Positions 1-8,548 are shown, counted from the first letter of the stretch. The stretch: 11,011 nt of DNA from DASPJL01 sp035628645 (GCA_035628645.1 DASPJL010000174.1:1-11011), one strand, 5' to 3'. The notes: a model not told the origin generated them from the letters alone. A program made the numbers and translations.

Positions 1-10
1 TAATGGCAAT

Positions 11-3000
11 ATGATAAAGAAATTGAATATCGGCGGCAAAATGACTCTCCTTATGCTACTAGTAGTGATGGTAGCTATTGTAGGCTTGAGTTTTGTAGCC
101 TTTAAAATAAACAAAGAGGGAATCAAAGATAAGTATATTCAGAATTTAAGTCTTGTTGGAGAATTAAGGGCGGGAAAAATTGAAGCGCTTCTTAACAGGA
201 TAAACCTCAACTTAACTTTAATCAAACAAAGAGAAGACATCAAACAGGTTTTTTCTGCTCAACAAGCTTCTGCCGATCCTTTTTTATCCGCGACAAGTGA
301 TTCGTCTTTGCTAATGGACGTTGCTTCTTCAGGGCCTTCAATTGATCTTTCATTGGTTAAAAGTAACCTGCTTTTTGAAAATCTATACTTGATTGACCTT
401 CAAGGCAAAGTATTGTTTAAGGAAAATGAAGAAGGTGTTGCATTAGGAGAAACATTGGGCGATCCTGATGGGTTTACTTTTTCTTCTTCGAAAGACGGAA
501 TTTATTATAGTCTTCCATTCAAAGAAAAAAATGCGCATTATTTATATGCCGGCGCTCCTGTAACAGAGGGTGATGTTTCCAAAGGTATTGTATTATTAAA
601 GCTAAATATGTCTGCTGTTTATGACATAGCCTTGGATACCGCTAATCTGGGTAAAACCGGCGAGATAATCATTACAAGGTTATATAAGGAAAAAGGCGTA
701 TACATCAGCCCGACCAGGTACAATAAAAGCACGCCTCTCAGAGAGAAAAATGACGAACTTACCAAGTATTCTCTTTCAGGGGAAAAGGGTAGCGGCGACT
801 TTACTGACTATAGGAAAGCTGAAGTTTTAGCAACATGGAACAAGATACCTACCGCTAATTGGGGTATAATTACAAAGATTGACCATGAAGAAATATATGC
901 TTCTTCAAAAAGATTATTATACATTATTCTTTTAGCCGGCCTGGCAATACTCTTTATCGCTTCTGCCATTGCCTTTATATTTTCAAGGATGATGATCAGT
1001 CCTTTACTGAATCTGCAAGGTTCTATGCAGCTTTTGGGTAAAGGTATTCTTCCCAATGAAATTGAAAAAATCTCCAATGATGAAATTGGAGAAATGGCTT
1101 CAACCCTGAGCGAGCTCGTGGAAGGCTTGAAGAGAACGGCAAGTTTCGCCCATAAAATCGGAGAAGGAAATTTTGACGCGGATTTCAGGCCTCTAAGTGA
1201 TGATGATACCTTGGGAACTGCTTTAATTACTATGCGGGATAGTATCCAGGATGCGGAAAAAAGAGATAAAGAACGAAACTGGATTGTAATAGGCGTTGCT
1301 GAAATTGGAGAAATTCTTCGTGCCCACACAGACATTGAGGAGATGGGAAATGAGATTGCTGCCTACATTACAAATAAGATCAATGCTATCCAGGGCGCGT
1401 TTTATGTAGTCAATGATGATAATCCTGACGATGTTTTCATTGAAATGAGGGCAAGCTATGCATACAACAAAAAGAAGTATCTGGAAGCTAAGTTTAAATT
1501 TGCCGAAGGATTAGTTGGACAAGCTGCAATAGAACAGGATACCTTATTAAGAACCGAGATTCCTTACAACTATGTATCCATCACTTCCGGATTATTAGGA
1601 GATCAAAGGCCAAGTTGTATTCTTATTCAACCCCTGATTACCAACGAAGAGGTTTATGGAGTGATGGAATTTGCAGGGTTTGAAAAATTCAGTTCGAGCC
1701 AGGTGAAATTTGTTCAGGAGATCAGTGTAATTATTGCCAGAACCATCTTCAATATTAAAGTCAACCTAAGGACGAAAAACCTCCTGGATGAATCCACAAA
1801 ACTTAGTGAGGAGCTGCAGATCCAGCAAGAGGTCTTAAGGCAGAATGCTGAAGAAATGGAGGCAACACAAGAAGAGCTTAAAAGAACCAATCATGCTCTG
1901 GAAGATCAGATTGAGGAAGTTAATATGGCTCAGAAAAGGATCCAGGTGTTGCTTGAAAATGCTTCCGAGGTCATCACAATTTATGAAAAGGATGGTAAAA
2001 TCACTTATATAAGTCCGTCGGTAGAGCCGATTTTAGGATATAGCCAAAATGAAATGGTGGGTATTAAGGACATCTGCTATGTAGAACAAGGTGGGGTGGA
2101 TACGGTGAAAGGAATGTTTAAGTCATTATTGGAGACGCCTGATCAAAAAGTAACCATTACCTACGAATACAAAAGAAAAAACGGCGAATCTATTTGGCTG
2201 GAAGCTACAGGAAGAAACATGCTTGCTGACCCTGCCATTAAAGGTTTGGTAATAAATTCAAGGGACATCACGGAAAGATTACTGGCAGAGAAAGAAAGCA
2301 GGATGAGGGGACAAATGCAGGCATTATCAGAAAATTCTCCGGATCTTATAACAAGGTTCAATAGAGAAGGAAAAGTATTCTACATCAATCCGATTATTGA
2401 GTCTTATACCGGTCAAATACCTAATGAGTTCCTGAACAAAGAACTAAAAGAAGTTCAGCTTGACGGGTCTTTATCAGATCAGTGGTTGAAGATTATAGGT
2501 GAAGTTATTGCAAAGAATGAAAAGATTGCCCTGGAAATGGACTTTCCGTCAGCGATGGGGGATAGGGTAATGCAGGTAAATGCTATTCCTGAGTATAATG
2601 AAATGGAGGATATCGAATCCATTCTTATGGTATCTCATGACATTACCGACAGGAAACTCATTGAATTGGAAGTTCAGACCAAGAATAAGAAGATCACCGA
2701 AAGTATTAATTATGCTAAAAGGATCCAGGGAGCAATTCTTCCCGATACGGCGCTAATCAATAAAGTGCTACCCGAGTCATTTATACTCTATAAAGCAAAA
2801 GATGTGGTGAGTGGTGATTTTCCATGGTTTGTGCAGATGGGCGATGATGTTTATCTGGCTGCTGTGGATTGTACCGGTCATGGAGTTCCCGGCGCTTTGA
2901 TATCATTGATCGGTTATTTCTTATTGAATGATATAGTCAAAAGTAGAAAGATATCGACACCAGGAATAATCTTAGATCAATTGGATGAAGCAGTGACTAA

Positions 3001-3445
3001 AACATTAAGACAAGACTCTGTTGATTCTAAAACTAAGGATGGGATGGATATCGCCTTATGTAAGATAAATTTAAAAAGTAAAACAGTTGAATATGCCGGA
3101 GCCCACAGGCCTTTGTATTATATGACTGCTGAGGGCCTTGAGGAGGTGAAGGGTAATAAATTCCCGATTGGTGGAGGTAAATACAAGAACCAGACAAACT
3201 TTACAAATACAAAATTGTCGGTAAAACCAGGGGAAGCCATATACTTCTGTTCCGATGGGTTCCCTGACCAGTTCGGCGGGCCTGAAAATACTAAGTTTGG
3301 TCCAAGAAGGATCCGTGAAATTATTCAAAATAACCATAAGTCTAAATTGAGCAACGTCCATAAGGTATTGGATCAGGAGTGGGAAGCATGGAAGGGTGAT
3401 ACCAAGCAAACCGACGACGTGCTAATGATCGGAGTGAAGTTTTAA
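11..3445 (+). CDS. Membrane sensor protein phosphatase: Cache-like sensor, tandem HAMP, GAF, two PAS, SpoIIE/PP2C (SiaA-like)
   Basis: Predicted to sense a signal outside the membrane and dephosphorylate a small cytoplasmic phosphoprotein, probably the SiaC-family protein two genes downstream. Visible layout of 1144 residues: TM helix ~11-31; extracytoplasmic dCache-like region ~33-298; TM helix ~303-325; HAMP ~326-372 and a second HAMP-like unit ~373-418 (IGEGNF...LG.AL..MR pattern); GAF ~440-585; charged coiled coil ~586-645; PAS ~646-757 and ~770-881, each ending in a DIT(E/D)R motif; linker; PP2C ~911-1144. All expected metal-binding acidic residues are present: D936 (SGDF), D953 (DCTGHGVPGA), D1082 (CSDG) and D1135/D1136 (TDDV). 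The motif reads GDFPW rather than the commoner GDFYW. It differs from Pseudomonas SiaA, which lacks the GAF/PAS stack. The reading frame is open to the window edge (codons at 2-10), so an earlier start is not excluded, but the short basic N-terminus before the first TM suits this ATG. Phosphatase class is secure; the partner is inferred from context. Confidence 0.93.
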   Translation: MIKKLNIGGKMTLLMLLVVMVAIVGLSFVAFKINKEGIKDKYIQNLSLVGELRAGKIEALLNRINLNLTLIKQREDIKQVFSAQQASADPFLSATSDSSLLMDVASSGPSIDLSLVKSNLLFENLYLIDLQGKVLFKENEEGVALGETLGDPDGFTFSSSKDGIYYSLPFKEKNAHYLYAGAPVTEGDVSKGIVLLKLNMSAVYDIALDTANLGKTGEIIITRLYKEKGVYISPTRYNKSTPLREKNDELTKYSLSGEKGSGDFTDYRKAEVLATWNKIPTANWGIITKIDHEEIYASSKRLLYIILLAGLAILFIASAIAFIFSRMMISPLLNLQGSMQLLGKGILPNEIEKISNDEIGEMASTLSELVEGLKRTASFAHKIGEGNFDADFRPLSDDDTLGTALITMRDSIQDAEKRDKERNWIVIGVAEIGEILRAHTDIEEMGNEIAAYITNKINAIQGAFYVVNDDNPDDVFIEMRASYAYNKKKYLEAKFKFAEGLVGQAAIEQDTLLRTEIPYNYVSITSGLLGDQRPSCILIQPLITNEEVYGVMEFAGFEKFSSSQVKFVQEISVIIARTIFNIKVNLRTKNLLDESTKLSEELQIQQEVLRQNAEEMEATQEELKRTNHALEDQIEEVNMAQKRIQVLLENASEVITIYEKDGKITYISPSVEPILGYSQNEMVGIKDICYVEQGGVDTVKGMFKSLLETPDQKVTITYEYKRKNGESIWLEATGRNMLADPAIKGLVINSRDITERLLAEKESRMRGQMQALSENSPDLITRFNREGKVFYINPIIESYTGQIPNEFLNKELKEVQLDGSLSDQWLKIIGEVIAKNEKIALEMDFPSAMGDRVMQVNAIPEYNEMEDIESILMVSHDITDRKLIELEVQTKNKKITESINYAKRIQGAILPDTALINKVLPESFILYKAKDVVSGDFPWFVQMGDDVYLAAVDCTGHGVPGALISLIGYFLLNDIVKSRKISTPGIILDQLDEAVTKTLRQDSVDSKTKDGMDIALCKINLKSKTVEYAGAHRPLYYMTAEGLEEVKGNKFPIGGGKYKNQTNFTNTKLSVKPGEAIYFCSDGFPDQFGGPENTKFGPRRIREIIQNNHKSKLSNVHKVLDQEWEAWKGDTKQTDDVLMIGVKF

Positions 3446-3451
3446 ATAAAA

Positions 3452-3484
3452 AAGTATAAGTACCATTAGAGAGGTATATTACTT
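3452..3484. other. Imperfect inverted repeat between phosphatase and siaB genes
   Basis: The left arm (3452-3464) and right arm (3473-3484) pair around an 8-base loop: five outer pairs, a bulge and mismatch, then a G-U and four inner pairs ending in CC/GG. No T-run follows on the + strand, so it does not look like an intrinsic terminator. It overlaps the proposed promoter's upstream element, so it could be an operator or an mRNA hairpin. Chance is also possible in such AT-rich sequence. Confidence 0.3.
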
Positions 3485-3514
3485 GAAAATTATAATTTAA
3501 ACTATATAAAATTG
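3483..3514 (+). promoter_or_regulatory. Candidate Bacteroidota-type promoter upstream of siaB
   Basis: TTG at 3483-3485 is followed after 21 bases by TAAAATTG at 3507-3514. This fits the Bacteroidota sigma-A pattern TTG-N19-21-TAnnTTTG with one mismatch in the -7 box, and lies 32 bases before the siaB start. It would give siaB and siaC a supply independent of the large upstream gene. Matches of this quality also arise by chance in AT-rich DNA. Confidence 0.3.
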
Positions 3515-3546
3515 TAAAATAATAAAAAACGCTAAAGTGAACCCGT

Positions 3547-4101
3547 ATGAAGTATATTTATGAATTGCATAAAACAATGCTACAGAGGAATCTGATACTT
3601 GTGTATGAGGGAGAGTTTACCCAGGAGATTACCAAGTCAGTATTGTCAATGGCCGAACGTAATATGGATTCCATAGGAGAGGAATCTAATATTAAAAGAA
3701 AGGTGTTTAACGTCATGGTAGAGTGTTTGCAAAATATTGTAAAACACTACGAAGAAAATGAAGCGCCTTCTGATAGAAATCATTCCGCTATTTTCTTAAT
3801 CGGAAAACATCAGAATGAATACATCATCACTTCCGGAAATCCTATTAATCTTGATAAGGTAGATATGTTGAAAAACAAACTTGATCAGATCAATGGTTTG
3901 GATAAGGAAGGCTTGAAGACTCTTTATAAGGAAATTATTAAAAATAATGACTTATCTGAAAAGGGAGGCGCAGGATTAGGCTTTGTTGATATGGCCAGGA
4001 AATCAGGTCAGAAACTTGCCTATGATTTTGAGAAATTGAACGACACAACAGCATTCTTTTCTTTGCAAACAACGATTTCACGCGAACCATCAGAACTATA
4101 A
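3547..4101 (+). CDS. siaB: SiaB-family protein kinase (GHKL-like, DUF6272)
   Basis: A 184-residue cytoplasmic kinase of the SiaB family, expected to phosphorylate the SiaC-type protein encoded next door; in Pseudomonas SiaB phosphorylates SiaC on a threonine. The sequence shows a degenerate GHKL ATP-binding fold: an N-box-like helix at 55-66 with E59 and N63 (VECLQNI.KH) and a glycine-rich lid motif GGAGLGF at 140-146 followed by VDMARKSG. There is no sensor, transmembrane or histidine phosphoacceptor domain, which separates it from two-component histidine kinases and makes it resemble anti-sigma-factor kinases such as SpoIIAB/RsbW. It lies 101 bases after the phosphatase gene and 24 bases before siaC, so siaB and siaC are almost certainly cotranscribed. 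No clear Shine-Dalgarno site precedes the ATG, which is common in this phylum. Family assignment is from recalled motifs; activity is by analogy. Confidence 0.88.
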   Translation: MKYIYELHKTMLQRNLILVYEGEFTQEITKSVLSMAERNMDSIGEESNIKRKVFNVMVECLQNIVKHYEENEAPSDRNHSAIFLIGKHQNEYIITSGNPINLDKVDMLKNKLDQINGLDKEGLKTLYKEIIKNNDLSEKGGAGLGFVDMARKSGQKLAYDFEKLNDTTAFFSLQTTISREPSEL

Positions 4102-4125
4102 AAGACAGATTTAAAATTTAAGGAT

Positions 4126-4488
4126 ATGGAAATATTAAATTTAGAAGGCGCAGAAGATACTCCGAAAATAATATTAGATAAGAACAACGGAATATTCGAA
4201 ATATCAGGTAGATCATTGCCCGAAGATTCGGCTGAATTTTATCGTCCTATATTGGAATGGTTAGGAAAATACGGTGCAAGCCCTAATCCTAAGACAAGCT
4301 TTGTATTCAAACTTGAGTACTTTAATACAGCTTCATCAAAACTTATCCTGGATATACTTTCCAAGTTGGAGGATATACCTGGAATGAGCGTGATGTGGTA
4401 TTACAATGAAGACGATGAAGACATGCAAGAGGCTGGAGAAGAATTCTCTGAATTGGTTGAAATTCCATTTGAATTTAAAACATACTAG
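4126..4488 (+). CDS. siaC: SiaC-family regulatory phosphoprotein (DUF1987)
   Basis: A 120-residue soluble protein with a STAS-like anti-anti-sigma-type role. In Pseudomonas, SiaC is phosphorylated by SiaB on Thr68 and dephosphorylated by SiaA; the unphosphorylated form binds and activates the diguanylate cyclase SiaD. The family signature YFNTASSK is at 65-72, which places its threonine at residue 68, the same number as the Pseudomonas phosphosite. Other family features are the N-terminal EGAEDTPKI segment and an acidic C-terminal stretch (EDDEDMQEAGEEF, ~94-106). It is complete, with a typical length for the family. It sits directly after the kinase gene and 71 bases before the transporter gene. 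No siaD or GGDEF gene is present in the window, so the target here is unknown; the TerB-ABC transporter next door is one candidate, by position only. Confidence 0.9.
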   Translation: MEILNLEGAEDTPKIILDKNNGIFEISGRSLPEDSAEFYRPILEWLGKYGASPNPKTSFVFKLEYFNTASSKLILDILSKLEDIPGMSVMWYYNEDDEDMQEAGEEFSELVEIPFEFKTY

Positions 4489-4559
4489 AATAATCAAGGA
4501 CCATTAACAATTATTTTGAAACCATTTTTTTTCTTCTTTATTCCTAAAGCAAATAGAGT

Positions 4560-7500
4560 ATGAGTGAGGAAATCTTAAAGGCGCTGACGCAGTTATTTGC
4601 TATTATCACAAAGCAGGACGGGGGCGTCACTGAAAATGAAAGGGATTATATAATCCGATTCTTTCAACAAGAATTGGATAAAGATTCCGTGAAGGAATAT
4701 GTAGACCTGTACGATCAGTTTGTAGGATATAATGTAGAAGATAATGGAGAAGTTAAGGTTGAGAAAAAACTGACTTCTGTTAAAGATTCTGTTAAGACCC
4801 TTGCAATATGTAAAAAGATCAATAAAACATTAACTCAGAAACAAAAGGTAATTGTATTAATTAAAATCCTTGAATTGGTGGCCTCCGACAAGAACCTGGC
4901 CTTCCAAAGAATGGAAATAATAGATACGATTTCTAATGTTTTCAACATTGGGAAAGATGAGTTTAAATTAATAGAGGCTTTTGTTTTAACAGAAGATTTT
5001 GCTTCTCTTGATTTCAGTGATTTGTTGGTCGTTAATTCGGAGCCCATCATTCCTAATCCCCAGTTAAAACACATTTTTACGGAAAACCTTAACGGTACCA
5101 TCCTGTTTATGAAAGTGGATAGTGTGGATCTGTATTTTGTGAAGTACATTGGAAAGGACGATTTGATCCTGAATGGCTTTATTGTTAAATACAATCACGT
5201 CTATTTGTTTTCAAATGGAAGTACTATAAAAGGGCCGAAGAGTGCGCCTCTGTATTACAGCGATTTGATTGTTAATTTTCAAGCCGATTTCAAAGCCAAT
5301 AAACTTTCCTTCAATGCGAAAGCACTGGAGTATAAGTTTAAAAATGGCGGAATTGGTTTAAGAAATGTAAATATCTCCGAAGGACCGGGAAAGCTCATTG
5401 GAATAATGGGTGCAAGTGGAGCAGGTAAAACTACCTTGCTTAACGTACTGGCCGGAATAGAATCACCCACTGATGGGGAAGTCTTAATTAATGGAATTAA
5501 TATCCATAAAGAAAAGGACAAAATACAGGGCGTTATAGGTTATGTTTCTCAGGATGATTTGCTGATTGAGGAGCTTACTGTGTATCAAAACTTATACTAT
5601 AATGCCAAGCTTTGTTTCAAAGACCTCAATGAAGCAGAATTAGACAAAAGGGTTATAGAAGTGTTGTCAAGTCTCGGGCTTGAACAAAGAAAAGATCTTA
5701 AAGTAGGGAGTGTATTAGACAAGACGATCAGCGGGGGACAACGAAAGCGTTTGAATATTGCTCTTGAACTTATAAGAGAACCTGCAGTAATGTTTGTGGA
5801 TGAGCCTACTTCAGGGCTATCTTCAAGAGATTCGGAAAATGTAATTGACCTTTTAAAAGAGCTTTCGCTAAAAGGAAAATTAATTTTTGTAGTAATCCAC
5901 CAGCCATCTTCAGACATCTATAAAATGTTTGATAAGATGTTTATAATGGATACCGGCGGATATCCCATTTTTTATGGAAATCCTGTGGAAGCTGTTACTT
6001 ATTTTAAGAAAGCAACCCACCAGGTAGACAGTGAAAGAGGTCAGTGCGGAGTTTGCGGAAACGTTAATCCTGAACAAATTTTCAACATAATAGAGGCAAA
6101 AGTTGTTGATGAGTATGGCCAGTTCACAAATAAACGGAAAGTAAATCCTCAGCAATGGAATGAGTTATTTACCGAGAAATTCAAGCTGGATAAAACAGAA
6201 GATATTAAAGAACAGCCACCTAAAAATTTAAAAATACCTTCCAAGCTTAAGCAAATCCTGATTTTTACCACACGGGATTTTTTATCTAAAATAAGCAATA
6301 AGCAATACCTGATTATAAACTTGTTAGAGGCACCTCTTTTAGCATTTTTATTGGCATTTGTGATCCGGTACAAAAACGTTACTGAAGGTGGCGCGTATGT
6401 ATACCGTTTCAATGAAAATATTCCTGCATTTATTCTGATTGCCATAGTGGTCGCCTTATTTATGGGCCTCACCGTTAGTGCGGAGGAAATTATAAAAGAT
6501 AGAAAAATCCTTAAAAGGGAAGCTTTTTTAAATTTAAGCAGGACAAGTTACCTCTGCTCCAAGCTTTCAATCTTGTTTTTCCTATCAGCCATACAAACGC
6601 TATCTTTCGTTTTGTTGGGCAATTACATTCTGGAGATAGACTCAATGACCTTTAGCTACTGGCTTGCATTGTTTTCAATTTCCTGTTTTGCAAATGTATT
6701 GGGATTGAATGTGTCCTCTGCGTTTAACTCCGCAGTGACGGTTTACATCATTATTCCACTTCTTTTGATCCCTCAAATGGTATTGAGTGGGCTGCTTTTT
6801 AGCTTTGACAAGTTGAATAACATGATAAGCACCAAAGGAAAAGTGCCAATTATAGCTGATTTAATGGCTTCCAGATGGGCTTATGAAGCCATCGCCGTAT
6901 ATCACTACAAAAACAATCCCTACCAGGCCTCTTTTTACACTTTGGAAAAGGAGACGGCGGTAGCCGATTTTAAAGAAGCATACTGGCTTCCACAGGTGCT
7001 GGAAAAGATAACTTTTAGTCAAAACAATTATAAGTCAACGGATGATTCAGTAAAAAGAGAAGTTGCGCTTAGTCTTGATCTGATCAAAAATGAGCTTGCC
7101 GGTGAAAAGGACTTTATGGCCGGTAACAAGCTCGACCTGGATAAGGTGCTTTCTATGGAGGGCTTTAATGATGAAGTGGCAGGAAAGTTAAGAAGCCAGC
7201 TTGAAGCCCTTGAGAAGTTTTATCTGGAGAAATTCAGTAAGGCGGAAAGCCTTAAAGAAAGGTTCATTGCTTTAAAGGAATCCAAATTTGATTTCAAGCT
7301 TAATGATTTCAAGGACAAGTATTTTAATGAGAGCCTGTCGGATTTGGTTAGAAATGTGAATGCCAAGGACAGGATTATAGAGTATGAAAACAGACTTCTG
7401 AAGCAATCGGACCCGGTCTATACCGACCCGGTAAAGCCGGCTAGTTTCCTGGATTATCGTACGCACTTTTTTGCTCCTGTAAAGCATATGTTCGGCGTAT

Positions 7501-7613
7501 TATACGACACATTTTATTTCAATATTATAGTAATATGGTTAATGTCTCTGATACTTTATTTTGCTTTGTATTTTGAAGTATTTAAAAAAATAATTGAAAT
7601 CTTTAGTAAATAA
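4560..7613 (+). CDS. ABCG-like transporter, ATPase-permease fusion with N-terminal TerB-like domain
   Basis: A 1017-residue inner-membrane ABC protein with ATPase before permease, the ABCG/White order. Layout: helical TerB/DjlA-like domain ~1-150 (FAII.KQDGGVTENERDY); a small beta-rich segment ~175-245 that resembles an FHA or FHA-like fold; ABC ATPase ~250-490; CxxC pair C496/C499 followed by GNVNPEQIFNIIEA; TM helices ~582-604, 622-642, 667-690, 700-722, 724-749; a loop of ~235 residues (~750-985) rich in charged helical sequence; last TM ~987-1009. ATPase motifs are intact: Walker A G284-T291, Q-loop Q331, signature SGGQ 391-394, Walker B D414 with catalytic E415, H-loop H447. It should dimerise, as ABCG half-transporters do. 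The substrate cannot be read from sequence. The TM5-TM6 loop is far longer than in eukaryotic ABCG proteins and by topology should lie outside the membrane. Gene order ties it to the SiaABC switch upstream and the lipoprotein downstream (44 bases to its preferred start). TerB and FHA-like calls are tentative; the ABCG class is secure. Confidence 0.92.
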   Translation: MSEEILKALTQLFAIITKQDGGVTENERDYIIRFFQQELDKDSVKEYVDLYDQFVGYNVEDNGEVKVEKKLTSVKDSVKTLAICKKINKTLTQKQKVIVLIKILELVASDKNLAFQRMEIIDTISNVFNIGKDEFKLIEAFVLTEDFASLDFSDLLVVNSEPIIPNPQLKHIFTENLNGTILFMKVDSVDLYFVKYIGKDDLILNGFIVKYNHVYLFSNGSTIKGPKSAPLYYSDLIVNFQADFKANKLSFNAKALEYKFKNGGIGLRNVNISEGPGKLIGIMGASGAGKTTLLNVLAGIESPTDGEVLINGINIHKEKDKIQGVIGYVSQDDLLIEELTVYQNLYYNAKLCFKDLNEAELDKRVIEVLSSLGLEQRKDLKVGSVLDKTISGGQRKRLNIALELIREPAVMFVDEPTSGLSSRDSENVIDLLKELSLKGKLIFVVIHQPSSDIYKMFDKMFIMDTGGYPIFYGNPVEAVTYFKKATHQVDSERGQCGVCGNVNPEQIFNIIEAKVVDEYGQFTNKRKVNPQQWNELFTEKFKLDKTEDIKEQPPKNLKIPSKLKQILIFTTRDFLSKISNKQYLIINLLEAPLLAFLLAFVIRYKNVTEGGAYVYRFNENIPAFILIAIVVALFMGLTVSAEEIIKDRKILKREAFLNLSRTSYLCSKLSILFFLSAIQTLSFVLLGNYILEIDSMTFSYWLALFSISCFANVLGLNVSSAFNSAVTVYIIIPLLLIPQMVLSGLLFSFDKLNNMISTKGKVPIIADLMASRWAYEAIAVYHYKNNPYQASFYTLEKETAVADFKEAYWLPQVLEKITFSQNNYKSTDDSVKREVALSLDLIKNELAGEKDFMAGNKLDLDKVLSMEGFNDEVAGKLRSQLEALEKFYLEKFSKAESLKERFIALKESKFDFKLNDFKDKYFNESLSDLVRNVNAKDRIIEYENRLLKQSDPVYTDPVKPASFLDYRTHFFAPVKHMFGVLYDTFYFNIIVIWLMSLILYFALYFEVFKKIIEIFSK

Positions 7614-7657
7614 ATTAATTATCTATTTTCTGAAATATGAATAATAAAACGAGGGTT

Positions 7658-8548
7658 ATGAAAAAAATTACAGCATGCATCTTGCTACTAATTATGGTAG
7701 GGTGCTCAAGTCCTAAAAACGATGATAAGGCGCTTCTGGAAAGTTTAGCAAATGAAAAAGCGGCAGAACCTTCAATTTCGGAAGAAACCTTGAAGGAGAT
7801 CATTCAACAGATTCCCTCCCCGTTGGAAATCTCTTTTTTGATCAAGGACTTAGGAACAAAGTACGATAAATCCATTCTTAATTCTACAGACAATATGTCT
7901 AATTATAATAGCAATTTCCAAAAGGCTGTTAATTTAGGGATTTTTGGTACTGATCTAGGATACACCAACATATTTGAGCAGAACCAGGATGGACTTACTT
8001 ATCTTACGGCAATAAAAGAGTTGTCCGATGGCTTGAATTTAGGGCAGTTTTTTGACATCAGGACGCTTAAAAGACTGGCAAGCAATAGCAAAAATCTGGA
8101 TTCACTGCTCTTAATTACCACACAGAATTTTGAGAAGATAAACCAGTACTTACAAAATCAAAACCGGTCAAACTTGAGTATTCTCCTACTTACCGGCGGT
8201 TGGCTTGAAGCTTTGCACATCACCTGTCAGATTAATAAGCAAAATCCAAATAAAGAGTTAAGTGATAAGATTGGTGAACAGAAAATTATAATAGATCAGC
8301 TCATGCTTTTACTTTCTTTTTATGAAAGTGACCCGAATATCAATGAGTTTATTAATGATTTGAAACCGTTGCACGAGGTATACAATAACATCGAGATTTT
8401 AACAACCTACGAAGAATCTACTTTTAAAGAAATTGATGGTGTGCTTACAGTAGTAAATAACAGTACAAGTACAGTGAAAGTTACAGATCAGAATTTGGCT
8501 GATATAACAAGGCTAACTGAAACAATTCGTCAGAAGGTTACTAAATAA
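7658..8548 (+). CDS. Lipoprotein of unknown function, all-helical
   Basis: An envelope lipoprotein of 296 residues from this start. It begins MKK, then a hydrophobic stretch and the lipobox MVGC, with lipidation expected at C16. Residues after the cysteine (SSPKNDD) include acidic ones, a loose resemblance to Bacteroidota surface-export signals, so the final location (inner leaflet or cell surface) is open. The mature part looks mostly helical, with recognisable blocks such as IPSPLEISFLIKDLG, NLGIFGTDLGYTNI and NRSNLSILLLTGGWLEALHI. I recall these blocks from uncharacterised Bacteroidota proteins, but no function is known to me. An in-frame ATG at 7637 would add seven residues; I prefer 7658 because it gives a standard short signal and follows a purine-rich GAGGG. 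It starts 44 bases after the transporter gene, so cotranscription and a role alongside that transporter are likely inferences. Confidence 0.85.
   Translation: MKKITACILLLIMVGCSSPKNDDKALLESLANEKAAEPSISEETLKEIIQQIPSPLEISFLIKDLGTKYDKSILNSTDNMSNYNSNFQKAVNLGIFGTDLGYTNIFEQNQDGLTYLTAIKELSDGLNLGQFFDIRTLKRLASNSKNLDSLLLITTQNFEKINQYLQNQNRSNLSILLLTGGWLEALHITCQINKQNPNKELSDKIGEQKIIIDQLMLLLSFYESDPNINEFINDLKPLHEVYNNIEILTTYEESTFKEIDGVLTVVNNSTSTVKVTDQNLADITRLTETIRQKVTK

Noticed and set aside
808..1335. Open frame of 175 codons on the - strand inside the phosphatase gene
   Set aside because: It lies antisense to well-conserved TM2/HAMP coding sequence and has serine/isoleucine-rich composition typical of an antisense shadow.
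4120..4124. AAGGA just before the siaC start as a ribosome binding site
   Set aside because: It is only one base from the ATG, too close for normal Shine-Dalgarno pairing.
4489..4559. Possible promoter before the transporter gene (TTG at 4516-4518)
   Set aside because: About 20 bases downstream there is a TA but no TTTG-like continuation, so the -7 box is too poor to call.
6045..6056. CGVC in the transporter as a thioredoxin-like or metal-binding domain
   Set aside because: Only a single CxxC is visible with no surrounding thioredoxin or zinc-ribbon sequence; noted in the gene entry without a functional call.
4835..6472. Several - strand open frames of 80-119 codons inside the ABC transporter gene
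   Set aside because: They are antisense to the TerB-like, ATPase and first TM regions, whose motifs are clear on the + strand; none resembles a known protein.
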